Assembly: GCF_036408855.1 (NCBI RefSeq)
Contig: NZ_JAZGJQ010000002.1
Span: 62,001-126,000, forward strand
Source: Olsenella_K absiana
GTDB taxonomy: Bacteria; Actinomycetota; Coriobacteriia; Coriobacteriales; Atopobiaceae
Length of the DNA: 64,000 bases
Direction: 5' to 3'
In this document: in pieces, positions 25,262 to 34,116 of the stretch
Layout: each line of letters opens with the position of its first letter
How positions within the stretch are numbered: the first letter of the stretch is position 1
Position numbers and translations under genes: made by a program
Notes under the pieces: model-generated
Seen by the model: only the letters and a program-made list of their open reading frames with translations
What the model was told of the DNA's origin: nothing
The model's database searches: none

Positions 25262-26008
25262 CTAGTGGTTCACGAAGCTCAGGAACTCGTTTAGCCGCTC
25301 GTTGCCGCGGCCGTCGATGACCTCCGCGGGCGTGCCGTCTGCCGCGACCACCCCGCCGTCCATGAAGATGATGCGGTCGGCCACGTCGTGCGCGAAGTGG
25401 ATCTCGTGCGTGACGAGGACCATGGTCATCCCCATGTCGGCGAGCTTTCGGATCGTCGCCAGGACCTCGCCCACCAGCTGCGGGTCGAGGGCGGAGGTGG
25501 GCTCGTCCAGGAGCAGGACGTTGGGCTCCACCGCGAGCGCGCGGGCGATGCCCACGCGCTGCTGCTGCCCTCCGGAGAGCTTGGACGGGTAGAAGTCCTT
25601 GCGCTCCGTCATGCCCACGACGTCCAGGTACTTGAGGGCGCGCTCCTCGGCCTGGGCCTTGGGCATCCGCTGCACGGTGACGAGCGGCTCCATCACGTTG
25701 CCGAGCGCGGTCTTGTTCTTGAAGAGGTTGTAGCTCTGGAAGACCATGGCGGAGTGCTTCCTCAGCGCCGCGACGTCGGCCTTCGTGTAGCTCTCCGCGT
25801 CCACCGTGTCGTTCTCGATCGTGACCTTGCCCCGCGTGGGGACGGTCAGGTAGTCGAGACAGCGCAGGAGCGTCGACTTGCCGGTGCCGGAGGGGCCGAT
25901 GATGGCCGTGACCTCGTTCCTGTTGAGCGTCAGGTTGATGTCCTTGAGCACGTCGGTGTCGCCGAAGGACTTGTACAGGTGCTCTACCCTGATGAGTGCC
26001 TCTGCCAT
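25262..26008 (-). CDS. Polar amino acid ABC transporter ATP-binding protein
   Basis: 248 residues. Walker A GPSGTGKST near residue 39, Q-loop VFQSYNLF near 90, signature LSGGQQQRVGIARAL near 143, Walker B VLLLDEPTSALD near 163 and H-loop THEIHF near 201. This is the GlnQ/TcyC-type ATPase that energises the permease encoded two genes upstream. ATG 11 bases after the binding-protein stop. An apparently much longer open frame upstream is noise from another frame. Confidence 0.96.
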   Translation of the reverse strand: MAEALIRVEHLYKSFGDTDVLKDINLTLNRNEVTAIIGPSGTGKSTLLRCLDYLTVPTRGKVTIENDTVDAESYTKADVAALRKHSAMVFQSYNLFKNKTALGNVMEPLVTVQRMPKAQAEERALKYLDVVGMTERKDFYPSKLSGGQQQRVGIARALAVEPNVLLLDEPTSALDPQLVGEVLATIRKLADMGMTMVLVTHEIHFAHDVADRIIFMDGGVVAADGTPAEVIDGRGNERLNEFLSFVNH

Positions 26009-26019
26009 GGTATCCACGT

Positions 26020-26892
26020 CTACTCGTTGATGATGGACTTGGTCATGTCGTTGTGCAGCCACTTGGTGACGATCTCGGACATGCTGCCGTCGGCGAGCAT
26101 CTTGTCGATCTGCTCGTTGACGAAGTCGCAGTACTTCTGGCCCTCGTCGGTCTTGGGGAAGAAGTAGGCCACATTGTTGGCCATGGTGCGCTCGTCGAGG
26201 AAGCGGACCTTGTCGTTGTTGGCGTCCTCCCACTTGTAGACCGCGGTGTCCGTGGTGAACATCGCGTCGATGCGGCCGAGGGCGAGGTTGCTCAGGCCGG
26301 CGTTGGAGTCGTCGAAGGTCGTGATCGTGAAGCCGTACTGCGAGGACATGTCCTGGGCGATCGTCTGGGACGCCTGGCCGTTGGCCACGCCGCAGTTCTT
26401 GCCCGCGAGGTCGGAGAACTGGTAGATGTCGGTGTTGTCCTTGCCCACGACCACGCACTGGGCGTCGCCGTAGTAGGGGTGCGACGCGAGGTACTTCTCG
26501 GTGCGCTCCTTCTTCACCGCGAGGCAGTTGGCGGCGACGTTGGCGCGGCCGGCGTCGAGCTCGCCGAACATGGAGGAGAACTCGGCCTGCTTGACCTCGA
26601 AGTCGACGCCGGTGTTCTCCTTGATCTTGTTCCAGACGTCCGCGTCGATGCCCGTCCAGGTGCCGTCGGTGCCGATGAGCGAGTAGGGCTCGCCGGTGCC
26701 GCCGGTCACGATCGTGACCTTGGTGATCTTGCCCGAGGCGTCCGTGGAGGAAGCGGCCGCGGAGTCGCTGGACGAGCCGTTGGAGCCAGAACCCGCGCAG
26801 CCCGCCACGAGAACGGAGGAGCCGGCGAGGGCGCCCATCGCGAGCGCGCCCCTGAGGAAGTTCCTGCGCGACATGGACCTGCTGTCTGCCAT
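26020..26892 (-). CDS. Amino acid ABC transporter substrate-binding lipoprotein (twin-arginine signal)
   Basis: 290 residues. The N-terminus has SRRNFLRG (twin arginine at 9-10), a hydrophobic stretch, and a lipobox ending LVAGC with the lipidated cysteine C32, so it is probably exported folded by Tat and anchored to the membrane. The mature domain is family 3 (SBP_bac_3): GTGEPYSLIGTDGTWTGID near 70 and the segment AGRANVAANCLAVKKER, giving polar amino acid or cystine binding. SD AGGAAAGG. Middle gene of the three-gene operon. Confidence 0.93.
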   Translation of the reverse strand: MADSRSMSRRNFLRGALAMGALAGSSVLVAGCAGSGSNGSSSDSAAASSTDASGKITKVTIVTGGTGEPYSLIGTDGTWTGIDADVWNKIKENTGVDFEVKQAEFSSMFGELDAGRANVAANCLAVKKERTEKYLASHPYYGDAQCVVVGKDNTDIYQFSDLAGKNCGVANGQASQTIAQDMSSQYGFTITTFDDSNAGLSNLALGRIDAMFTTDTAVYKWEDANNDKVRFLDERTMANNVAYFFPKTDEGQKYCDFVNEQIDKMLADGSMSEIVTKWLHNDMTKSIINE

Positions 26893-26988
26893 TCTTGCCA
26901 ACCTTTCCTGTGCCAGTGGCACATGACTTATGCCTTGGCCGCCACTCTGGGCGACGGCCGCGAATCACCCGTCTGCCTTGCCGCCCCT

Positions 26989-27651
26989 CTAGTACATCTG
27001 CTCGCACCTGCGCTGGAGCCACTTGCTCAGCGCGCTGAACGCCAGGATCACGATCCAGTAGACGAGCATGACCGCCGCGTAGATCTCGAAGTAGCGGAAG
27101 GAGTTCGCGCCGAGGATCTTGGCGGCGCCCATGATGTCGGGGACGCCGATCATGAACGAGAGGGACGACATCTTGATGAGGTTGATGACGTCGTTGAAGA
27201 GCGGGGGCAGCGCCACGCGCACCGCCTGCGGGACCACGATGCGCCAGAAGGTCTGCGCGTTGGTCATGCCGAGGGAGGCCGCGGCCTCGCGCTGTCCCTC
27301 GTCGACGGATAGAAGGGCTCCGCGGATGCTCTCCGACATGAAGGCGCCGACGTTCAGGCTCATCACGATCGAGACCGCGACCATGGGGGTCATGTCCCTG
27401 ATCGCCGTGCTGTAGACCGCCATGCCGAAGTAGAAGAAGTAGAGCTGCGCCACCACGGGCGTACCGCGCATGAACGAGACGTAGACGCGCGTGATGGGGT
27501 AGAGGACCTTGACCTTGTAGGTCGCGATCATCGCGACGAGGACGCCGATGAGGAGGGCGAGCGCCGCCGAGACGAAGGTGAGCTCGAGCGTGACGTCGAG
27601 CCGCGCCGCGATCTGCGGGATGCAGTACAGGAAGTAGTCGAATTTGAACAC
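26989..27651 (-). CDS. Amino acid ABC transporter permease
   Basis: 220 residues with about five membrane helices and the HisMQ-type loop EAAASLGMTNAQTFWRIVVPQA near residue 130 that docks the ATPase. The GTG start at 27651 has GAGGAG upstream; the longer frame to 27717 has no site. The single permease should homodimerise. First gene of the operon. Confidence 0.92.
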   Translation of the reverse strand: MFKFDYFLYCIPQIAARLDVTLELTFVSAALALLIGVLVAMIATYKVKVLYPITRVYVSFMRGTPVVAQLYFFYFGMAVYSTAIRDMTPMVAVSIVMSLNVGAFMSESIRGALLSVDEGQREAAASLGMTNAQTFWRIVVPQAVRVALPPLFNDVINLIKMSSLSFMIGVPDIMGAAKILGANSFRYFEIYAAVMLVYWIVILAFSALSKWLQRRCEQMY

Positions 27652-28028
27652 GTGAGCTCCTCGTCGATCGTCACGTCCGTACGAAGCCGGCACCCGCTCG
27701 CGGTGCCAAGCTTTCACCAGCCAGTACTATAGGTAAGAGGCTATATGCCAAAGTCGCTAGTAGCCTAGGCGTAAACATCGCCCAAATAATACCGTCTACC
27801 TGCTGCTACATGCCGGTCAACACCTATCATAGACCACTCGCAGGAACTTATACGGAGCTAGGTGCATCCAATACCGATGCCTAGTAATCGGCTTATTCTT
27901 GCATAGGCCATTTTCTAATCGTCTGCAGAATCCCGACGCCCGCGATGCCGGTGCTAGCTTTTAGGGGCAAGCGTAGGTCCGTCCGGTCGCGGTGGCGCCG
28001 GACGCAGGTCCCACATACGGAGAGGCAC
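27652..28028. other. Divergent intergenic region, no gene seen
   Basis: 377 bases separating the amino acid ABC operon (minus) from the reductase activator gene (plus). The middle part is AT-richer than its flanks. It contains an imperfect inverted repeat at 27858-27884 (CTAGGTGCATC...GATGCCTAG) and several TATA-like hexamers, but no promoter with a convincing -35 on either strand. No tRNA or riboswitch pattern was recognised. Confidence 0.5.
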
Positions 28029-28778
28029 ATGAGGTCAATCGGCATAGACATAGGCTCCACGGCGACCAAGGTCGCGGTCATGGAGGACAACGAGCTCACG
28101 CTCACGCTGCTCGCCCCGACGGGGTTCTCGAGCATCGAGGCGGCGAGGCACGCCGCGGAAACGCTCGCGGAGCACGGCATAGACGTCGAGCAGGAGTCCG
28201 TGATCGCCACGGGCTACGGACGCATCGCCGTCCCCTACGCTGGCAAGGCCGTCACCGAGATCACCTGCCACGCGAAGGGCGCCTGGTGGCTGTTCGGCAG
28301 GAGCGGTGTCGTCATCGACGTGGGCGGCCAGGACACCAAGGTGCTCGAGCTCAGAAACGGCATGCTCAAGAAGTTCCTGATGAACGACAAGTGCTCGGCG
28401 GGCACTGGCAAGTTCCTCGAGGTCATGGCCAACCGCATGAACGTCTCGCAGGAGCGGCTCTCGGAGCTCGCTGCCAAGGGCGAGAAGATCACGATCTCCA
28501 GCATGTGCACCGTCTTCGCGGAGTCGGAGATCATCTCCCTCATCGGCCGCGGCGAGCCTCTGGAGAACATCGCCTCAGGCGTCATCGAGTCCGTCGTGGG
28601 CAAGGTCGTCTCGCTCGCCTCGCAGGTCCCGGGGGACGAGTGCTTCCTCACCGGCGGCCTGTGCGACAACGCCTACATCGTCGGTCGCCTCGCCGACCGC
28701 CTCGGCAAGCCGGTGAGCACGCGCCCCGAGGCGCGCTTCGCCGGAGCCATCGGCGCAGCGATCTCGGGCCAGCGCTAG
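28029..28778 (+). CDS. ATP-dependent activator of double-cubane reductase/2-hydroxyacyl-CoA dehydratase
   Basis: 249 residues of the BadF/BadG/HgdC family (acetate-kinase/hsp70 ATPase fold). Phosphate loops are GIDIGSTATKVAV (5-17) and VIDVGGQDTKVLEL (95-108). The two cysteines C122 (NDKCSAGTGKFLE) and C160 (SSMCTVFAESE), one from each monomer side, are the ligands of the bridging [4Fe-4S] cluster in HgdC. It would inject low-potential electrons at the cost of ATP into the reductase encoded next (28875). CGGAGAGGCAC precedes the ATG. Confidence 0.93.
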   Translation: MRSIGIDIGSTATKVAVMEDNELTLTLLAPTGFSSIEAARHAAETLAEHGIDVEQESVIATGYGRIAVPYAGKAVTEITCHAKGAWWLFGRSGVVIDVGGQDTKVLELRNGMLKKFLMNDKCSAGTGKFLEVMANRMNVSQERLSELAAKGEKITISSMCTVFAESEIISLIGRGEPLENIASGVIESVVGKVVSLASQVPGDECFLTGGLCDNAYIVGRLADRLGKPVSTRPEARFAGAIGAAISGQR

Positions 28779-28874
28779 CGCGAGCCGGCGCGTCCCAGCA
28801 CTCCCCCGGTCCCCGACTTCCCGTACGGCAGCCTCAGGCCGGGGCGCACGTCCAAGACAAAGGAGAGAAACCCC

Positions 28875-30068
28875 ATGCCCACGGCAACGCTTCCCAACAG
28901 CTCGACCCAGATTCCCGCCCCCTTCGACCTCCCCAAGACCTTCGAGGAGTACGACGAGTCGCGCCGCAAGAGCTTCATGCGCGTCCACGACTTCAAGAAG
29001 GCCGGCGGCAGGCTCGTCGGCACCCTGTGCACCTACGCCCCCGCCGAGGTCATCGAGGCCGCCGGCGCGGCCTGCGTCGGGCTGTGCGGCACGAGCGACG
29101 AGCCCATCGGCGCCGCGGAGACGGTCCTGCCCAAGAACCTCTGCCCGCTCATCAAGTCGACCTACGGCTTCGCGCTCACGGACAAGTGCCCCTACACGTA
29201 CTTCTCGGACCTGATCGTCGGCGAGACCACCTGCGACGGCAAGAAGAAGATGTACGAGCTCCTGGGCGACATCCGCCCGACCTACGTCCTGCACCTCCCC
29301 AACGGCCAGCTCAGGGACCACGAGAAGCAGGGCTGGTACGAGGAGGTCGTGGCGCTCAAGCAGCGCCTCGAGGAGCTCTTCGGCGTCACCATCACCGACG
29401 ACGACCTGCGCCAGGCGGTCCACAACCGCAACGTCTACCGCCAGGCCCTTCTCGACCTCTTCGAGCTGCAGCGCGCCGACCCCTGCCCCATGACGTCGGT
29501 CGAGTTCATGACCACGCTCCAGTCGGGCACCTTCGCCATGGACGTCGTCACCCAGGCCGAGAAGATCGAGCAGCTCGTGGCCACCCGCAGGCAGGAGGCC
29601 GCCGAGGGCAAGGCGGCCGTCCGCGCCGGCGCCAAGCGCATCGTGCTCTCCGGCTGCCCGGCGGGCGGGCTCATCAACAAGGTCGGCAAGACCATCGACG
29701 ACAACGGCGGCGTCATCGTCTGCCTCGACAACTGCATGGGCGAGCGCACCAACTCCATGATGGTCGACGAGGACGCCCCCGACATCCTGCGCGCCATCTC
29801 CGACCGCTACCTCCAGATCAACTGCTCGGTCATGACCCCCAACCCCGGCCGCGTCGAGAACACCCTCGCCATGGTCGAGAAGTACCACGCGGACGGCGTG
29901 GTCGACGCCGTGCTGCAGGCCTGCCACACCTTCAACCTCGAGAGCGTCAACATGGGCCGCACCCTCGAGGACCGCGGCATCCCCTACATGAAGCTCGAGA
30001 CCGACTACTCCGCCGGCGACCAGGGCCAGGTCTCCACGCGCCTCTCGGCCTTCATCGAGATGATCTAG
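28875..30068 (+). CDS. Double-cubane-cluster-type anaerobic reductase (YjiM/HgdB family)
   Basis: 397 residues. Cysteines C52 (TLCTYAP), C71, C90 (KNLCPLIK), C105, C120 (TTCDGKKK), C261 (SGCPAGG), C287, C317 and C350 give a full set for the double-cubane or related clusters. Together with the activator directly upstream (96-base gap) this is the two-component arrangement of DCCP/DCCP-R, whose members reduce small molecules such as acetylene in vitro and whose natural substrates are unknown. It is not a two-subunit dehydratase because no HgdA partner is present. GGAGAG before the ATG. Confidence 0.9.
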   Translation: MPTATLPNSSTQIPAPFDLPKTFEEYDESRRKSFMRVHDFKKAGGRLVGTLCTYAPAEVIEAAGAACVGLCGTSDEPIGAAETVLPKNLCPLIKSTYGFALTDKCPYTYFSDLIVGETTCDGKKKMYELLGDIRPTYVLHLPNGQLRDHEKQGWYEEVVALKQRLEELFGVTITDDDLRQAVHNRNVYRQALLDLFELQRADPCPMTSVEFMTTLQSGTFAMDVVTQAEKIEQLVATRRQEAAEGKAAVRAGAKRIVLSGCPAGGLINKVGKTIDDNGGVIVCLDNCMGERTNSMMVDEDAPDILRAISDRYLQINCSVMTPNPGRVENTLAMVEKYHADGVVDAVLQACHTFNLESVNMGRTLEDRGIPYMKLETDYSAGDQGQVSTRLSAFIEMI

Positions 30069-30095
30069 GCGAACGGGCGCGACGGACGCACTTCC

Positions 30096-30130
30096 AGGAG
30101 GGGCCGCACCCGACGGGCGCGGCCCCTCCT
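30096..30130 (+). terminator. Terminator-like hairpin after the double-cubane reductase
   Basis: 12-base perfect arms (AGGAGGGGCCGC and its complement) with an 11-base loop, 28 bases past the stop. No U-run. The remaining gap to 30364 shows a TACAAT hexamer at 30299-30304 but no clear -35, so the next promoter is uncertain. Confidence 0.65.
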
Positions 30131-30364
30131 CCGTCCGGGACGCCTTCGAGGTCGCCGGAAGTCGCCGGGAAAACGCCCTGGGGCGGCGCGCCGCCGGCCC
30201 CCGATACGCTCACCGAGCGAGCGGCCCTCGCGCCGATGCGCCCCGATTGTTCGCCAAAGTTTGGGAAAGTCAGACCGCATATCAATGAGCAGCGGTTTTA
30301 CAATTTGGAAGTCCTGCTCGCGCCATCTTCACCGACGGCAACCGATTCTCACCAAGGAGTGCAC

Positions 30365-32035
30365 ATGCCAGACGCAATCCGCAAGGTAAACGTCATAGGC
30401 CACCTGCATCCGGACACGGACTCGATCTGTGCCGCAATCAGCTACGCCTATCTCAAGAACCAGATCGACAAGCCCATCTACGAGGCACGTCGCGCCGGCA
30501 CGGTCAACCGCGAGACGCAGTTCGCCCTCAGGCACTTCGGCTTCGTCGAGCCCGCGCTCATCACGAGCGTCGCCCCGCAGATCAAGGACATCAGCTTCCA
30601 GCACCAGCCCGGCATCGACGCCGAGACGAGCCTCTACGTCGCGTGGAACCTCATCCAGGAGTCCAAGGTCGACACCCTGGTCATCACCGACGCCGACAAC
30701 GACATCGAGGGCCTGATCTCCGTCAAGGACATCGCCAGCGCCAACATGGACATCTTCGACGCCGCGGTCCTCTCCAGCAGCAAGACGCGCTACACCAACG
30801 TCCTCGACACCCTGAACGGCGAGATGGTGGCCGGCGACCCGGAGGGCTGCATCGAGGAGGGCCGCATCCGCGTCGGCACCACGCCGGAGATGATGGAGGG
30901 CAACATCCAGCCCGGCGACATCGTCCTGGTCACCAACCGCTACGAGACCCAGCGCTTCGCCGTCGAGTCCGGCGTGAGCTGCGTCATCGTCTGCAACGGC
31001 GCGCACGTCTCGCACGTCGTGGTCAACGAGGCGCAGAAGCGCAACTGCACCGTCATCGCCACCCCCTACGACACCTACGCCGCCGCGCGCCTGATCTCCA
31101 TGGCCATGCCCGTGCGCGCCAAGATGCTGCCGGCGGACAAGGTCATCCACTTCAGCGTCAACACCACGATCGACGACGCGCGCAAGGTCATGACCCAGTC
31201 GCGCCACCGCTTCTTCCCCGTCGTCGACGAGGGCGGCCACTACGCCGGCGTCGTGAACGGCCCCAACCTGCTCGACCCCCAGAAGAAGCACGTCATCCTT
31301 GTGGACCACAACGAGCGCTCCCAGGCGGTCGACGGCCTCGAGCAGGCCGTCATCATGGAGATCATCGACCACCACCGCATCGGCTCGATCGAGACCTCCG
31401 CGCCAGCCTACTTCCGCAACATGCCCGTGGGCTGCACCTGCACCATCATCTACAGCATCTACCGCGAGAACGGCGTGGAGATTCCGGCGAACATCGCCGG
31501 CCTCATGCTCTCGGCCATCCTCTCCGACACCCTCGCGTTCCGCTCGCCTACCTGCACACCGATGGACATCGAGGCCGGCAACGCCCTCGCCAAGATCGCC
31601 GGGGTCGACATCGACACCTACGCGGACCAGATGTTCGACGCCGGCGCCGACCTCACCGGGCGCACGGCCGAGGAGTTCTTCAACTCGGACTTCAAGGTCT
31701 TCAGCCGCGGCAAGGTCCGCTTCGGCGTCGGCCAGGGCTCCTTCATGACCGAGAACAGCCGCAAGGCGGCCGAGGCCCTCTGCGGCCCCTACCTGCCCGA
31801 GGGCGCCAAGGTCAACGAGATCCCCGTCGTCTTCTACATGTTCACCGACGTCAAGTCCCAGACGACCGAGATGCTCTACTGGGGCCCCAACTCCGAGGCG
31901 ATGGTCTCGCGTGCCTTCGGCGTCACGCCCGAGGACGGCGTCGCGACCCTGCCCGGCGTGGTGAGCCGCAAGAAGCAGGTCACCCCCGCCCTCATGAGCA
32001 CGCTGCTCGAGATGTCCGAGGAGGACGGCGAGTAG
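30365..32035 (+). CDS. Mn-dependent inorganic pyrophosphatase with CBS and DRTGG domains
   Basis: 556 residues, long for a family II pyrophosphatase (about 310) because a regulatory insert interrupts the DHH domain. Metal motifs: GHLHPDTDSI (12-21), then after the insert VDHNE and DHHRIG, then the DHHA2 domain (AILSDTLAFRSPT and on). The insert carries a CBS domain near 70-130, a DRTGG domain near 150-250 and a second CBS near 255-310, the layout of CBS-PPases from clostridia and coriobacteria, which are inhibited by AMP/ADP and activated by ATP or diadenosine polyphosphates. AAGGAGTGCAC before the ATG. Confidence 0.93.
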   Translation: MPDAIRKVNVIGHLHPDTDSICAAISYAYLKNQIDKPIYEARRAGTVNRETQFALRHFGFVEPALITSVAPQIKDISFQHQPGIDAETSLYVAWNLIQESKVDTLVITDADNDIEGLISVKDIASANMDIFDAAVLSSSKTRYTNVLDTLNGEMVAGDPEGCIEEGRIRVGTTPEMMEGNIQPGDIVLVTNRYETQRFAVESGVSCVIVCNGAHVSHVVVNEAQKRNCTVIATPYDTYAAARLISMAMPVRAKMLPADKVIHFSVNTTIDDARKVMTQSRHRFFPVVDEGGHYAGVVNGPNLLDPQKKHVILVDHNERSQAVDGLEQAVIMEIIDHHRIGSIETSAPAYFRNMPVGCTCTIIYSIYRENGVEIPANIAGLMLSAILSDTLAFRSPTCTPMDIEAGNALAKIAGVDIDTYADQMFDAGADLTGRTAEEFFNSDFKVFSRGKVRFGVGQGSFMTENSRKAAEALCGPYLPEGAKVNEIPVVFYMFTDVKSQTTEMLYWGPNSEAMVSRAFGVTPEDGVATLPGVVSRKKQVTPALMSTLLEMSEEDGE

Positions 32036-32078
32036 CCAGGGCCGACAAGGACCTCCCGCCGGGCGCGCGCCCGGCACG

Positions 32079-32104
32079 CGGCGCCTCGCCCTTGCGGGGC
32101 GCCG
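32079..32104. terminator. Bidirectional hairpin between convergent genes
   Basis: 11-base arms with one G-T pair around CCTT, between the pyrophosphatase stop (32035) and the glycosidase stop (32155). A CTCCCTTT stretch follows on the plus strand. Confidence 0.65.
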
Positions 32105-32154
32105 CTCCCTTTGGCGGGCTCGGCGCCCGGACGCCCCCCCCGCGGACCCGGGGA

Positions 32155-34113
32155 CTATCCGACGCCGCCCGCGTCGCCGAAGCGCTCGCCCGTCAGCTTG
32201 TCCAGGCGACGGTCGTAGGTGAGGATCCCGTTCGTCTCCTCCTCCACGTCGCTCAGCTGCGTGAACACGAAGCCCGCCAGCCCATGCCCCTCGAGCGCAG
32301 CCGCCTCCTCGAGCCGGGCGCGCGCCGCCTCGCGCCAGCCCTCCTCCGAGTCGAACTTGTCGTAGCCGTAGGCGCGGTCGAGGGAGCTGTGCCCCTCCAC
32401 GTGGTACATGAGCCCGCCGAACTCGCTCACGAAGAAGGCGCGCCGGGCGCCCGCGAGGCGCGCGACGAGCGTCTCGGGATAGACCCGCATCGTGCGGAAG
32501 TAGTTGTGGATGGCGTGGTAGTCGCCTGCGCCCTGGTCGTACCAGCCGCAGGTGGCGTTTATCGGGCGCGTGGGGTCGAGCGAGCGCACGAGGCGCGTGG
32601 CCGCCCGCGCGTCGAACTGCCCCCAGCCCTCGTTGAAGAGGGTCCAGGTGACGACGCAGGGGTGGTTGGCGAGCAGCCGCACGGTGCCCGCCGCCGTCTC
32701 GCGCCACTCCTCGCGAAAGGCGGCGTCGCCTGCGGAGAGCCGCCGCTGGTGCAGGCGCGGCCGGTCGTCGAAGGCGGCCTGCGCGTGCCGGAAGAGGGTG
32801 GGCTTGTTCAGCGCGTCCCACTCGTGGCGCCTGCCGCCGCCGGAGACCATGTCCTGCCAGACGAGCATGCCGAGCCTGTCGCAGTGGTAGTACCAGCGCT
32901 CGGACTCCACCTTCACGTGCTTGCGCATCAGGTTGAAGCCCGCCTCGCGCGCCCGGCGCACGTCCGCTACGAGCGCCGCGTCACTGGGCGCCGTCATGAG
33001 CCCGTCGGGCCAGTAGCCCTGGTCGAGCACGCCGCGCAGGAAGAGCGGGGCGTGGTTGAGGCAGAAGCGCATGGTGCCCTCGACGTCGGGCTCCACGCCC
33101 ACGGTGCGGAAGGCGCAGTAGCTCGTGACCTCGTCGTCGCCGAACGAGAGCCTGAGCCCGTACAGGAAGGGGTCCTCGGGGCCCCACAGGCGCGGGCTCA
33201 CGACCGGGATCTCGAGCGAGGCCTCGCCCACGACGCCCGTGGCGGCAGCGCCCCCGGCCCCCTGCCCCGAGACGTCCGGCCCCGCGGCGCCCGCGGAGGC
33301 CGGAAGGGCGGCCCCCGGCCCCACGACGGCCCCTCCCGTGGCGACGACCTCCTCCCCCGCGCACACCTCGACGCGCAGCGTCCCCGTGCCGCACACGCGT
33401 GCCTTGAGGCGCAGCAGCCCTGCGTCGGGGTCGGGGGCGAGCGAGACGCCCACGAGGTGCGCCGCGGGCACCACCTCGAGCCAGGCGTCGCGCCAGACGC
33501 CGCTCTGCGCCGTGTACCACATGTTGCCGCGACGGATGCGCTGCTTGCCACGCAGCTGCGTCCCCGTCTCACTCGGGTCGAAGACGCACAGCTCCAGGCG
33601 GTTCTCGCCCGTCCGCAGCGCGTCCGTCAGGTCGACCGAGAAGGGCAGGTAGCCGCCCACGTGCTCGGCGACCCTCCCCCCGTTGAGGTAGGCGGCGCAG
33701 GCCCAGTCGACGGCGTCCAGGTGCAGCAGGAGCCGCTCGCCGGCCGCAAGCGCCGGCGCGTCGAAGGAGAGGCCGTAGAAGAGCAGCTCGTCGGGGGCGA
33801 GCCGGTGCCCCACGCCGGACAGCGGCGCCTCGGGCGAGAAGGGCACGCGGATCCGCGACTCCCAGGCGCCCCCTACGGGCGGGCGGGCCTCCCGCCAGCG
33901 GGCGCGCGCGTCGGCGCAGGGGCGTACCGCGCAGTCCCACCAGCCGTTGAGGGAGCGCCACCGCACGCGGGCGAACTGCGGCCTCGGATGCTCCGGCCGG
34001 GGGTGCTCCGAGCGCTCCACCTGGCCGGTCCAGGGCGTCTCCAGCCGGTGCAGCTCGACGTCGAGCGGCTCCGGGGCCATGCCGCCGATGACGCGCCTGA
34101 GGTCGAGCTCCAT
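32155..34113 (-). CDS. Glycoside hydrolase family 2 enzyme
   Basis: 652 residues. An N-terminal jelly-roll sugar-binding domain (GVWRDAWLEVVPAAHLVGV about 210-230), an immunoglobulin-like sandwich, and a TIM barrel. The acid/base glutamate is E495 in TLFNEGWGQ and the nucleophile E564 in VSEFGG. No signal peptide, so it acts on imported oligosaccharides; beta-galactosidase, -glucuronidase and -mannosidase are all possible, and the sequence alone does not decide. An Ala/Gly/Pro-rich insert (about 265-305) interrupts the sandwich domain. Starts three bases after the EamA stop. Confidence 0.88.
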   Translation of the reverse strand: MELDLRRVIGGMAPEPLDVELHRLETPWTGQVERSEHPRPEHPRPQFARVRWRSLNGWWDCAVRPCADARARWREARPPVGGAWESRIRVPFSPEAPLSGVGHRLAPDELLFYGLSFDAPALAAGERLLLHLDAVDWACAAYLNGGRVAEHVGGYLPFSVDLTDALRTGENRLELCVFDPSETGTQLRGKQRIRRGNMWYTAQSGVWRDAWLEVVPAAHLVGVSLAPDPDAGLLRLKARVCGTGTLRVEVCAGEEVVATGGAVVGPGAALPASAGAAGPDVSGQGAGGAAATGVVGEASLEIPVVSPRLWGPEDPFLYGLRLSFGDDEVTSYCAFRTVGVEPDVEGTMRFCLNHAPLFLRGVLDQGYWPDGLMTAPSDAALVADVRRAREAGFNLMRKHVKVESERWYYHCDRLGMLVWQDMVSGGGRRHEWDALNKPTLFRHAQAAFDDRPRLHQRRLSAGDAAFREEWRETAAGTVRLLANHPCVVTWTLFNEGWGQFDARAATRLVRSLDPTRPINATCGWYDQGAGDYHAIHNYFRTMRVYPETLVARLAGARRAFFVSEFGGLMYHVEGHSSLDRAYGYDKFDSEEGWREAARARLEEAAALEGHGLAGFVFTQLSDVEEETNGILTYDRRLDKLTGERFGDAGGVG

Positions 34114-34116
34114 GCC

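Noticed and set aside
27652..28028. Possible riboswitch, T-box or tRNA in the divergent gap
   Set aside because: No T-box core, no cloverleaf and no known aptamer consensus could be traced; the stems found are short and imperfect.
27992..32035. A continuous plus-strand open frame of 1347 codons that seems to fuse several genes
   Set aside because: It is an accidental high-GC open frame: only its last part, from 30365, is the pyrophosphatase with a ribosome site; the earlier part is Arg/His/Pro-rich and overlaps the activator and reductase genes in another frame.
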